A stretch of 44,732 bases of DNA from Pseudomonas taiwanensis DSM 21245 (GTDB taxonomy: Bacteria; Pseudomonadota; Gammaproteobacteria; Pseudomonadales; Pseudomonadaceae), in the NCBI RefSeq assembly GCF_000425785.1, contig NZ_AUEC01000043.1, forward strand, positions 1 to 44,732, written 5' to 3'. Below, one piece after another: positions 17,380 to 25,083 of this stretch. A program made the translations under genes and the position numbers. The notes beneath the pieces are model-generated. The model did no database searches and was not told the origin of the DNA. It saw nothing but the letters and a program-made list of their open reading frames with translations. Each line of letters opens with the position of its first letter. Position 1 is the stretch's first letter.

Positions 17380-18120
17380 TCAGCCGGCCATGACCCGCAG
17401 CGCGCGCGCCACCTGCTCGCCAACGACCTCGCCTATCACCAGAATTGCCGGGCTGCTTAACCCGAACCCTTGTGCGTCCTCCACCATTCTCAGCAGATCG
17501 CTGCGACACTCCCGTTGCGTTGGCAGCGAGGCATTCTCGATCATCGCCACCGGCATTGTCGGTGTCATGCCGCCATCTAGCAGCCCGCGGCGGATCTCTG
17601 CAAGCCGAGCCACGCCCATGTACACCACCAGTGTCGTTCCGCCCTGTGCCAGTGCTGCCCAATTCAGCTCGCTGTCATCCTGGGTATGGGCGGTTACCAG
17701 CGTCACTCCTCGGCTCACGCCACGCGAGGTGAGGGATATGCCGCACTGCGTCGCCCCAGCAAGCCCCGCCGTGATGCCGTTGACTACCTCCACGTCGATG
17801 CCGTGCCGCTGCAACCACAAGGCTTCTTCGCCACCTCGGCCGAAAATGCAAGGATCGCCACCCTTGAGTCGTACCACGCAACGACCCTGGCGAGCGTGGC
17901 GCAGCATCAGGCGCTGGATGAATGCCTGGGGCGTGGAGCGGCAGCCTCCGCGCTTGCCAACGGCAATGACGCGGGCCTGTGGGCAATACTCCAGTACTGC
18001 CGGGTTGACCAGGTCGTCGATCATCACCACCTCGGCCTGGCGCAGTGCGCGTACGGCTTTGAGCGTAAGCAGTTCGGGGTCTCCAGGGCCAGCGCCGACC
18101 AGCCAGACTTTCGCATTCAT
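17380..18120 (-). CDS. cobA: Uroporphyrinogen-III C-methyltransferase
   Basis: A 246-residue SAM-dependent enzyme that methylates uroporphyrinogen III twice to precorrin-2, feeding siroheme (for nitrite and sulfite reductases) and cobalamin. Motif 1 VGAGPGDPELLTLKA (8-22) and the later VVRLKGGDPCIFGRGGEEA are diagnostic; it lacks the CysG N-terminal dehydrogenase/chelatase domain. A GAGGAA box precedes ATG 18120. It lies 25 bp after the PP2C/kinase gene and is the last gene of the nas unit, which fits siroheme supply for nitrate assimilation. Confidence 0.95.
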   Translation of the reverse strand: MNAKVWLVGAGPGDPELLTLKAVRALRQAEVVMIDDLVNPAVLEYCPQARVIAVGKRGGCRSTPQAFIQRLMLRHARQGRCVVRLKGGDPCIFGRGGEEALWLQRHGIDVEVVNGITAGLAGATQCGISLTSRGVSRGVTLVTAHTQDDSELNWAALAQGGTTLVVYMGVARLAEIRRGLLDGGMTPTMPVAMIENASLPTQRECRSDLLRMVEDAQGFGLSSPAILVIGEVVGEQVARALRVMAG

Positions 18121-18145
18121 CGGGTGTTCCTCATCGGTAATGGGT

Positions 18146-19816
18146 TCAGCCCTTGAGCAGGGCGAGCAGCAAGATCAGGTTCAATAGCAAGGACAGTAGC
18201 GCCAAGGTTCGCCAGAGCTTGAGGGGTTCCCGCTCCAGGAGCGGTCGATTGCGGCTCGGCAGTTCCTGACGGTCGCCGCGCTCAAGCAGCAGAAGCCACT
18301 GTTCGGCGGTCTCGAAGCGTTGTTTCGGATCGGCCGCTACTGCTTGTTGCAGGTTGTGTTGCAGCCATTCCGGCAGATCGGGCCGATATCGCGATGCGTT
18401 GATCGCAGTGCCGAAGCGCGGGCGTTGAAAGGCCTCCACTTCACCGTAGGGGTAATGCCCGGTCAGCAACCGATACAGCGTCACACCGACGGCGTAGAGG
18501 TCTTGCTGCGGGCTGGGAGGGTGGCCGTCGAACGCTTCGGGTGCGATGAACGAGGGCGTGCCCGGCAAGTCATGGTCTGGTGCTTCGCAGAGGCCCGGGC
18601 AGTAGGCCAGGCCGAAGTCCAGAAGACGCAGCTGGCCGTCTTCTCCCAACAGCAGGTTTTCCGGTTTTATATCGCGGTGCAGCAGGTTGCGCCGATGCAG
18701 CACGCCGACCGCCTGCAGCAGTTGGCGCGCAACTTCGAGCCACTGCGAGAGCGGCAGGGGGCCTTGTGTTTGCAGCATGCTAGCCAGGCTTTGGCCGCGG
18801 TGCTCGCGCATGACGTAGTAAAGGTGCTGGCGCTGGCTGGCCGCATGCACTTCGGGAAAGTGACGCCCGGCGACGCGGCGCAGGAACCATTCCTCCGTGA
18901 GCAACCCTTGCGCGGCACCTGGCTCCTGCTCGCGTGCCGCGGGCAAGGTCTTCAGTAGCCACGCCTGGCCCTGGCTATCGCGCACCCGATAGAGCAGGGA
19001 CTGGCGGCTGTGCGCCAGCAAGGTCTCGACCTGCCAGCCGTCGAGCGACTGGCCTTCGCGCAAGGGGCCAGGCACTGGCCATTGCTGCAACTGGGCCAGG
19101 GTGTCACCCAGGTTACTTGCGCCCAGTTGCTCGACGCGCACCAGCAAAGCGCTGGCGTTGTCCTGGCTGCCATTGTGGTGTGCGCTGGCAACCAAGGTTT
19201 CGGCGGCCAGCTGCAGGTCGGGTTGCTCGCGCAGCACCGCCAGAATGTGCTGGTCGCCCAGGCTGGCCCAGACACCGTCGCTCAGCAGCAGGAAGCACTC
19301 GCCCGCCTGTAACTCGCCTTCCAGGTAATCGACCAGCAGGTGCTGGTCCAGGCCCAGTGCGCGCTTGAGCACATGCTGCATGCCGGGTTGGTCCCAGACG
19401 TGGTCTTCGGTCAGGCATTGCAACTGGCCGTTGTACCAACGGTAGGCGCGGCAATCGCCTACGTGGGCAAGGGTGAAACGGCGTCCGCGCAGCACCAGCG
19501 CGCTCAGGGTGGTCAACAAGGGCTGACCGCGGCCTTGGGCGCGCAGCCAGCGATTCTGTGCCAGCAGCAGACGGTCCAGGGCCTGGGCCACGCCCCAGGT
19601 AGCGGGCGTGGCGTAGTAGTCCATCGCCAGCGCCTGCAAACTGGCCCTGGCCGCAAGGCCGCCGTCGGCGCATTGGCTGACACCGTCCGCCAGGGCGAAC
19701 AGAAAACCCTTGCTGGCGGCCAGTTCCGGGGCCGGGGTTACCAGGCGCAGGGCGTCCTGGTTCTCTTCTCGTGGCCCGGTGGCGCTGGCTTGGGCGAAAC
19801 GCAGTTGCAGGCTCAT
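18146..19816 (-). CDS. PP2C phosphatase - Ser/Thr kinase fusion with C-terminal anchor
   Basis: A 556-residue protein with two opposing activities. The N-terminal PP2C-type phosphatase (about 1-232) keeps its metal residues: ENQD (18-21), ADGV (Asp44), HVGD (Asp121), LLSDG (Asp180), QDN (Asp219). A Hanks-type kinase follows (about 258-515): Lys289 in LLKTL, HRDIKPEN (380-387), DFG (400-402), APE (425-427). The glycine-rich loop (about 266-278, LLAHSRQSLLYRV) lacks the usual glycines. One hydrophobic helix (about 535-554) anchors it in the membrane with both domains cytoplasmic. It lies 7 bp after nasA and is co-directional with cobA, so it is likely expressed with nitrate assimilation. A similar gene sits in the nas region of P. 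aeruginosa. Its substrate is unknown. Confidence 0.9.
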   Translation of the reverse strand: MSLQLRFAQASATGPREENQDALRLVTPAPELAASKGFLFALADGVSQCADGGLAARASLQALAMDYYATPATWGVAQALDRLLLAQNRWLRAQGRGQPLLTTLSALVLRGRRFTLAHVGDCRAYRWYNGQLQCLTEDHVWDQPGMQHVLKRALGLDQHLLVDYLEGELQAGECFLLLSDGVWASLGDQHILAVLREQPDLQLAAETLVASAHHNGSQDNASALLVRVEQLGASNLGDTLAQLQQWPVPGPLREGQSLDGWQVETLLAHSRQSLLYRVRDSQGQAWLLKTLPAAREQEPGAAQGLLTEEWFLRRVAGRHFPEVHAASQRQHLYYVMREHRGQSLASMLQTQGPLPLSQWLEVARQLLQAVGVLHRRNLLHRDIKPENLLLGEDGQLRLLDFGLAYCPGLCEAPDHDLPGTPSFIAPEAFDGHPPSPQQDLYAVGVTLYRLLTGHYPYGEVEAFQRPRFGTAINASRYRPDLPEWLQHNLQQAVAADPKQRFETAEQWLLLLERGDRQELPSRNRPLLEREPLKLWRTLALLSLLLNLILLLALLKG

Positions 19817-19823
19817 CGGGGGC

Positions 19824-21035
19824 TCAGACCCGCGCCGCAGTCATTGCGGCAGAACCCCAGGTGGTGCGCCAGCGGCGTTTGACGCCGTGCAGGCCGAACC
19901 AGGCCAGCAGGCCCAGACTGGCGAACAGCCACAAGCCAAGCTGGTAGTCGCCGGTGTGCTGCTTGATGGTGCCCAACCCGGCAGCGAGCAGGAAGCCGCC
20001 GATGCCGCCCGCCATGCCAATCAGCCCGGTCATGACACCGATCTCCTGGCGGAAGCGTTGTGGCACGAGTTGGAAAACCGCACCGTTGCCGGCCCCAAGG
20101 CCAAGCATGGCGCTGACGAACAGGGCCAGGGCGGCAGCTGAGCTTGGCAGGTTGAAGCCGACCGCGGCGATGCAGATGGCTGCCACGCTGTACATCGCCA
20201 GCAGCGTACGAATACCGCCGAAACGGTCGGCGAAGGCTCCGCCCAGCGGGCGCATCAGGCTGCCGGCGAACACGCAGGCGGCGGTGTAGTAGCCTGCGGT
20301 GACCGGGCTCAGGCCATACTGGTCGCTGAAGTAGCCGGGCAGGGTGCTGGCCAGGCCGATGAAGCCGCCGAAGGTGACGCTGTAGAAGAACATGAACCAC
20401 CAGCTGTCGCGATCACCCAGAGCCTTGAGGTAATCGGCCATGGCTTTGGGCTTTGGCCGTTCTGGTGCGTTGCGGGCCAGGAGGGCGAACAGCACCAGTG
20501 TCAGTGCCAGCGGAATCAGGGCGAAACCGAACACGTTGTTCCAGCCGAAACCTGCTGCCAGTGCCGGTGCCAGCAGCGCGGCGAACACGGTGCCGGAGTT
20601 GCCGGCGCCGGCAATGCCCATGGCTTTGCCTTGGTGCTGGGGTGGATACCATTGCGAGGCCAGGGGCAGCGAGACGGCGAACGAAGCACCGGCAAAGCCC
20701 AGGAAAACGCCCAGCAGCAGGGCCTGTTCGTAGCTGCGCACGCCAAGGAACCACGCTCCGGCCAGGGCGGCGATGACCACCACCTGGCCGATCAGGCCAG
20801 CGGTCTTGGGCGAAAGGCGGTCGACCAACATGCCCATGGCGAAGCGCAATACCGCCCCAGCCAGAATCGGTGTGGCCACCATCAGGCCTCGTTGCTGGGC
20901 GCTCAGTTGCAGGTCGGTGGCAATTTGCACGGCCAGTGGGCCTAGCAGGTACCAAACCATGAAGCTCAGGTCGAAGTACAGGAATGCAGCGAACAGGGTG
21001 GGCACGTGCCCGGATTTCCAGAAGCTGGTACTCAT
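19824..21035 (-). CDS. nasA: Nitrate/nitrite MFS transporter
   Basis: A 403-residue major-facilitator protein of the NNP (NarK/NasA) family with about twelve hydrophobic segments. Both nitrate signatures are present: GAGNSGTVFAALLAP (NS1) and GLGAGNGAVFQLVP (NS2). It imports nitrate for assimilation. AGGTG precedes ATG 21035. It is preceded by a 217 bp leader with a strong intrinsic terminator, which predicts NasT-dependent antitermination. The stop is seven bases before the kinase start. Confidence 0.95.
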   Translation of the reverse strand: MSTSFWKSGHVPTLFAAFLYFDLSFMVWYLLGPLAVQIATDLQLSAQQRGLMVATPILAGAVLRFAMGMLVDRLSPKTAGLIGQVVVIAALAGAWFLGVRSYEQALLLGVFLGFAGASFAVSLPLASQWYPPQHQGKAMGIAGAGNSGTVFAALLAPALAAGFGWNNVFGFALIPLALTLVLFALLARNAPERPKPKAMADYLKALGDRDSWWFMFFYSVTFGGFIGLASTLPGYFSDQYGLSPVTAGYYTAACVFAGSLMRPLGGAFADRFGGIRTLLAMYSVAAICIAAVGFNLPSSAAALALFVSAMLGLGAGNGAVFQLVPQRFRQEIGVMTGLIGMAGGIGGFLLAAGLGTIKQHTGDYQLGLWLFASLGLLAWFGLHGVKRRWRTTWGSAAMTAARV

Positions 21036-21068
21036 TTGAACACCTCACTCGGCAAAGCAACGGAAATG

Positions 21069-21121
21069 AAAAAGACGCCGCTACCCGTTCCACTGGTCTG
21101 TGGAGGGGAGGCGACGTCTTT
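21069..21121 (-). promoter_or_regulatory. nasA leader attenuator (NasT/ANTAR-type)
   Basis: On the minus strand an 11 bp stem (21121-21111 with 21081-21071, one G-U pair) closes on a run of five T (21073-21069), about 35 bp before the nasA start: an intrinsic terminator within the leader. Inside it is a second hairpin with 5 bp stem (21104-21100 with 21093-21089) and the hexaloop AGACCA. NasT-type ANTAR proteins act on two-hexaloop RNA hairpins of which the second overlaps a terminator. The loop has A at position 1 but C rather than the usual G at position 4, and I cannot fix the first hairpin, so the mechanism is inference while the terminator is clear. Confidence 0.7.
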
Positions 21122-21252
21122 GTCGGGATTTGTGGGCAACCGCCGTTGGCTACCGGTAGGAATTCTTCAGCAAGAGGCGGGCCAAGTCTGGACGTGGGTT
21201 GGTCGCGATGAGGCCGGGGCCAGCAGCGCAGTGCCTTGCCCCAGGCGCCTGA

Positions 21253-21828
21253 CTAACCAAGCATCTCGTGCATGGCAATGATCTGCTCGGCCACCTGGAT
21301 CAGCTTCTGTTGGCGGCTCATGGCCTGGCGGCGCATCAGCGTGTAGGCCTGTTCCTCGTTGCAGTCCTTCATCTTCATCAGCAGGCCCTTAGCCTGTTCG
21401 ATGCGCTTGCGTTCGGCCAGCTGCTGGTCACGCGCCAGCAACTGGGCCTTGAGCGCCTGGTCGCTTTCGAAACGGGCCATGGCGACATCTAGAATGGGCT
21501 GGAGCCGCGCGGCATGGATGCCTTCGACGATGTAGGCGCTGACCCCGGCCTTGATCGCCTGGCGCATGACGCCGGGGTCATGTTCGTCGGTGAACAGCAC
21601 GATTGGCCGTGGTTGATCGCGGCTGACCAGCACCACCTGCTCCATGACATCGCGGTCCGGGGAGTCGGTGTCGATCAACACCACGTCCGGGTGCACCGTT
21701 TCGACGCAGGCGGGCAGGTCGATGGTCAGCCCTGGGGCTTCGATCACCTCGAAGCCGGCCTCGCTCAGCGCGGCCTTGAGGCGGCCGACTTTTTTTTGCG
21801 TGTCGTCGATCAGCAGGATGCGTAGCAT
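21253..21828 (-). CDS. nasT: NasT, ANTAR-domain antiterminator response regulator
   Basis: A 191-residue regulator with a receiver domain (Asp8, Asp9 and the LIDTDSP segment with Asp53) and an ANTAR RNA-binding domain at the C-terminus (about 130-190; IEQAKGLLMKMKDCNEEQAY). Free NasT prevents termination in nitrate-assimilation leader RNAs; NasS sequesters it when nitrate is absent. ATG 21828 is preceded by GAGGG at good spacing; the upstream GTG at 21843 overlaps the nasS end. It lies 11 bp after nasS. Confidence 0.95.
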   Translation of the reverse strand: MLRILLIDDTQKKVGRLKAALSEAGFEVIEAPGLTIDLPACVETVHPDVVLIDTDSPDRDVMEQVVLVSRDQPRPIVLFTDEHDPGVMRQAIKAGVSAYIVEGIHAARLQPILDVAMARFESDQALKAQLLARDQQLAERKRIEQAKGLLMKMKDCNEEQAYTLMRRQAMSRQQKLIQVAEQIIAMHEMLG

Positions 21829-21839
21829 GTTCGTCACCC

Positions 21840-23054
21840 TCACAGACCGATACGGGCGCCGCGGGCATCGCCCAGGGCGTGCAGGCGGAAGCTGCGGGCG
21901 TAGGCGTGGGGGTTGCTACCGTCCCAGCGGATTCCGTCGATCAGCAGGCTGCTGCGCATGGCGGGTGCATCGCAGGGCACGCCTATGGCATTCGCGGCGT
22001 CCCGATACACGTCTAGTTGCTGCACCTGGCGGGCCACGGCAAGGTAGTCGGGGTCTTCGCGCAGCAGGCCCCAGCGGCGGAACTGGGTCATGAACCACAT
22101 GCCGTCGGACAGGTAGGGCAAGTTGGCCCGTCCCTCGTCGAACAGGCGCAGGGCGTGTCGGTCCTGCCAGTGGTTGCCAAGGCCATCCTGGTAGTCGCCA
22201 AGCAAGCGCGGCTCGATGCGTTCCAGGGGCGTGTCCAGGTACGCGCTGCCGCTGAGCAGTTGCGCGGTGCCATGGCGGTTCTCCTGGCTCTGCTCGATGA
22301 AGCGGCTGGCGGCCAACACCGCCTTGACCAGCGCGCGGGCACTGTTGGGGTACTGTTCGACGAAGGCGCGTGCGCAGCCCAGGACTTTCTCGGGGTGGTC
22401 CGGCCAGATCGACTGGCTGGTTGCCAGGGTGAAGCCCTGGCCTTTGGCCACGGCGTCGGCCGACCAGGGCTCGCCGACGCAGAACCCGTCGATGCGACCG
22501 GCCTGAACGTGCGCGACCATTTGCGCAGGGGGCACCACCACGCTGTTCACGTCGTCCAGCGGATGAATACCCTGGCTTGCCAGCCAGTAGTACAGCCACA
22601 TGGCATGGGTGCCGGTGGGGAAGGTCTGGGCGAAGGTCAGGCGCGCGCCTTGTTGGTGCACCAGGCGCGCCAATGCTTCAGGGTTGGTCACGCCCTTGCG
22701 TTGCAGGGCCGGGGAGAGATTGATGGCCTGGGCGTTCTGGTTCAAGCCCATGAGCACCGCCATGGCGCTGGCCGGTACGCCGCCGATCCCCAGGTGGACT
22801 GCATATATCAGGCCGTACAGGCAATGCGCGGCATCCAGCTCGCCGCTGACCAGTTTGTCGCGCAGTCCTGCCCAGGAGCCCTGGCGCTTGAGGTTCAGGG
22901 TCAGGCCATGTTGTTGGGCGAAGCCCTGGGTGGCTGCGACCACTACCGATGCGCAGTCGGTCAGGGCCATGAAGCCGATGTTCAGGCTGGGCTTTTCCGG
23001 CGCGTCACTGCCGTTCACCCATGCCAAGGGCATTGCCGGGGGTACTGTGTTCAC
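21840..23054 (-). CDS. nasS: NasS, nitrate-sensing partner of NasT
   Basis: A 404-residue protein of the NrtA/CmpA periplasmic-binding fold (LNIGFMALTDCASVVVA, LKRQGSWAGLRDKL) with no signal peptide, as expected for a cytoplasmic sensor that binds nitrate and releases NasT. The start is GTG at 23054 (VNTVPPAMPLAWVNG), supported by GAGGAA four bases upstream; an open extension to 23114 lacks a ribosome site. It is the first gene of the minus-strand unit. Confidence 0.92.
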   Translation of the reverse strand: MNTVPPAMPLAWVNGSDAPEKPSLNIGFMALTDCASVVVAATQGFAQQHGLTLNLKRQGSWAGLRDKLVSGELDAAHCLYGLIYAVHLGIGGVPASAMAVLMGLNQNAQAINLSPALQRKGVTNPEALARLVHQQGARLTFAQTFPTGTHAMWLYYWLASQGIHPLDDVNSVVVPPAQMVAHVQAGRIDGFCVGEPWSADAVAKGQGFTLATSQSIWPDHPEKVLGCARAFVEQYPNSARALVKAVLAASRFIEQSQENRHGTAQLLSGSAYLDTPLERIEPRLLGDYQDGLGNHWQDRHALRLFDEGRANLPYLSDGMWFMTQFRRWGLLREDPDYLAVARQVQQLDVYRDAANAIGVPCDAPAMRSSLLIDGIRWDGSNPHAYARSFRLHALGDARGARIGL

Positions 23055-23118
23055 AAGATTCCTCGCCCGTACTGAATAGGCTGTGTCAGGCAATCGAAGC
23101 AACCGATGTGCCAAGGCC

Positions 23119-23148
23119 CTGTCATGCCGGGCGCGCGCTGGCTATAAT
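23119..23148 (+). promoter_or_regulatory. Sigma-70 promoter of pyrD
   Basis: A perfect -10 TATAAT (23143-23148) with CTGTCA (23119-23124) as -35 at 18 bp spacing (4 of 6 matches). Transcription would start near 23155, giving a ~27 nt leader to the pyrD ATG at 23182. Confidence 0.75.
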
Positions 23149-23181
23149 CGCCACCTCACTCACCGCGAGTCTTGCCCGCCC

Positions 23182-24207
23182 ATGTATACCCTGGCCCGCC
23201 AGCTGCTGTTCAAGCTTTCCCCGGAAACCTCCCACGACTTGTCCCTGGACCTGATTGGCGCCGGTGGCCGCCTCGGTCTCAACGGCCTGCTGTGCAAGCA
23301 GCCAGCGGCGTTGCCGGTGACCGTCATGGGCTTGAACTTCGCCAACCCGGTGGGCCTGGCCGCCGGCCTGGACAAGAACGGCGCAGCCATCGACGGCTTT
23401 GCCCAGTTGGGTTTCGGCTTCGTCGAGATCGGCACCGTGACTCCGCGTCCGCAGCCAGGCAATCCCAAGCCGCGGCTGTTCCGTCTGCCGGAGGCGACGG
23501 CGATCATCAACCGCATGGGCTTCAACAACCTGGGGGTCGACCACTTGCTCGAGCGCGTGCGTGCTTCGCGTTACGACGGTGTGCTGGGCATCAACATCGG
23601 CAAGAACTTCGATACCCCGGTCGAGCGTGCGGTCGACGACTACCTGATCTGCCTGGAAAAGGTCTACCGCGAGGCCAGCTACATCACGGTCAACGTCAGC
23701 TCGCCGAACACCCCCGGCCTGCGCAGCCTGCAGTTCGGCGACTCGCTCAAGCAGTTGCTCGGTACCTTGGCCGAGCGTCGCGAGAAACTCGCGGTCGAGC
23801 ATGGCAAGCGTGTACCGCTGGCCATCAAGATCGCGCCGGACATGAGCGACGAGGAAACCGCCCAGGTGGCTGGCGCGTTGGTCGAATCGGGTATGGACGC
23901 GGTCATCGCCACCAACACCACCCTGGGTCGTGAAGGCGTCGAGGGGTTGCCATACGGTGGTGAAGCCGGTGGTCTGTCGGGGGCGCCAGTGCTGCAAAAG
24001 AGCACTCATACGGTGAAGGTGTTGGCAGGGGAGCTGGCCGGCAAGTTGCCGATCATCGCGGCGGGCGGTATTACCGAAGGCCGTCACGCTGCCGAAAAAA
24101 TCGCCGCGGGCGCAAGCCTGGTGCAAATTTACTCGGGGTTCATCTACAAAGGCCCTGCGCTGATCCGTGAGGCTGTCGACGCCATCGCTGCCATGCCCCG
24201 TACATAA
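23182..24207 (+). CDS. pyrD: Dihydroorotate dehydrogenase (quinone), class 2
   Basis: A 341-residue flavoenzyme that oxidises dihydroorotate to orotate, passing electrons to the quinone pool (step four of pyrimidine synthesis). An N-terminal helical membrane-association domain (MYTLARQLLFKLSPETSHD) precedes the TIM barrel. The catalytic serine lies in NVSSPNTPGLRSLQ (about residues 173-174), and FMN contacts in AAGLDKNG and AAGGI. ATG 23182 matches the family start; the upstream open frame contains the promoter. Monocistronic. Confidence 0.97.
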   Translation: MYTLARQLLFKLSPETSHDLSLDLIGAGGRLGLNGLLCKQPAALPVTVMGLNFANPVGLAAGLDKNGAAIDGFAQLGFGFVEIGTVTPRPQPGNPKPRLFRLPEATAIINRMGFNNLGVDHLLERVRASRYDGVLGINIGKNFDTPVERAVDDYLICLEKVYREASYITVNVSSPNTPGLRSLQFGDSLKQLLGTLAERREKLAVEHGKRVPLAIKIAPDMSDEETAQVAGALVESGMDAVIATNTTLGREGVEGLPYGGEAGGLSGAPVLQKSTHTVKVLAGELAGKLPIIAAGGITEGRHAAEKIAAGASLVQIYSGFIYKGPALIREAVDAIAAMPRT

Positions 24208-24220
24208 AACGAGCGGGCAT

Positions 24221-24246
24221 AAAAAAGGGCCCCTTGAAAGGGGCCC
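24221..24246 (-). terminator. Rho-independent terminator of rmf
   Basis: On the minus strand GGGCCCC (24246-24240), loop TTTCAA, GGGGCCC (24233-24227), then a T-run (24226-24221). It points leftward, downstream of rmf; it can also shield pyrD on the other strand. Confidence 0.88.
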
Positions 24247-24307
24247 CTGGGCCTTAGCCCGCCGCCCGGATAGGGCGCGCATGGTAAATCGAATTCAGTG
24301 TCCTCGT

Positions 24308-24523
24308 TCAGCCAACGGCGTGATTTTCGTTGAGTCTATGGATGCCAGCGGTGCCAGTCATTCCGTCCCAGTTATCACCGCGACCTTCACGCCAGCCGTT
24401 GATCCAGGCTTGGCGAACAGAAGGAAGATTGAAGGGGCAAAGTTCGCGGGATTTGCCGGTGACCCCGTATTGGTAGCCACGTGAATATGCTCTTTCCAAC
24501 GGATCACGCTTAAGTCTTCTCAT
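24308..24523 (-). CDS. rmf: Ribosome modulation factor
   Basis: A 71-residue basic protein, MRRLKRDPLERAYSRGYQYG…WINGWREGRGDNWDGM, clearly RMF. In stationary phase RMF binds the 30S near the anti-Shine-Dalgarno and dimerises ribosomes into inactive 100S particles. It is longer than the E. coli protein (55 residues), as usual in pseudomonads. It lies opposite pyrD and has an unusually structured, long upstream region (see the intergenic entry). Confidence 0.96.
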   Translation of the reverse strand: MRRLKRDPLERAYSRGYQYGVTGKSRELCPFNLPSVRQAWINGWREGRGDNWDGMTGTAGIHRLNENHAVG

Positions 24524-25083
24524 AGGGTGTTGCCCTCACTTGTTGACTGTAATGTCCCGTCGGCCTCTCCGAGGCCGGGCAGAGTCTTTCTGCCGGTTTG
24601 CGCTCGCTGCCGGCGTGGCGAGCTGAAGATGCCGCCTCGTTGCGAAGCGGCCTGAGACCAGTTCTAACGAAAGCAGGTCACGGTGTGAATGACCGATTTG
24701 TCATAAGGACGTAACCTTTCCGAGGGTGAGGGGATAAGTAAATAAATGCGACTCAACCTTATTTGGCTTTGAGGCCGCTATGATCGGTGTTTGCCGATCG
24801 TTGACGTCATTTCGCCAGCGCTGCCGCGGGGTGACAGAAATATTCAGTAATGCGACGAAGGGTCACATTTGACTCCCAGGCGCTGGCATTTTTTGTACTG
24901 CTTGATGATCTAAGCTGTCCTCGTCACTGGCGAGCGGCCGATCAATCAGGCGGCCCGGCCTTTACCCGCGCATGTAGCGCAAGGGGCGGCCACCCGGACA
25001 CCTGTTGGAAAGGGGTTCGGGCAAACATCGGCGGGGCGATGCGTCGCACCGTCACCTATTTAGCCCAAGGCTTTGGAATCCAC
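24524..25083. other. Long divergent rmf/rlmKL intergenic region
   Basis: 560 bp without a supported gene. On the rmf side there are stems such as TCGGCCTC/GAGGCCG (about 24570-24586) and repeated GCCGGC half-sites, suggesting a structured rmf leader. On the rlmKL side TTGACT (24869-24874) is a possible -35 with only a weak -10 (TGTACT). The rlmKL frame stays open back to 24850, but this sequence is not family-like. A small RNA is possible but not shown. Confidence 0.5.

Noticed and set aside
24850..25083. 78-codon N-terminal extension of RlmKL
   Set aside because: Family members begin at MSDRFELYLTC (25084); the extension is open by chance.
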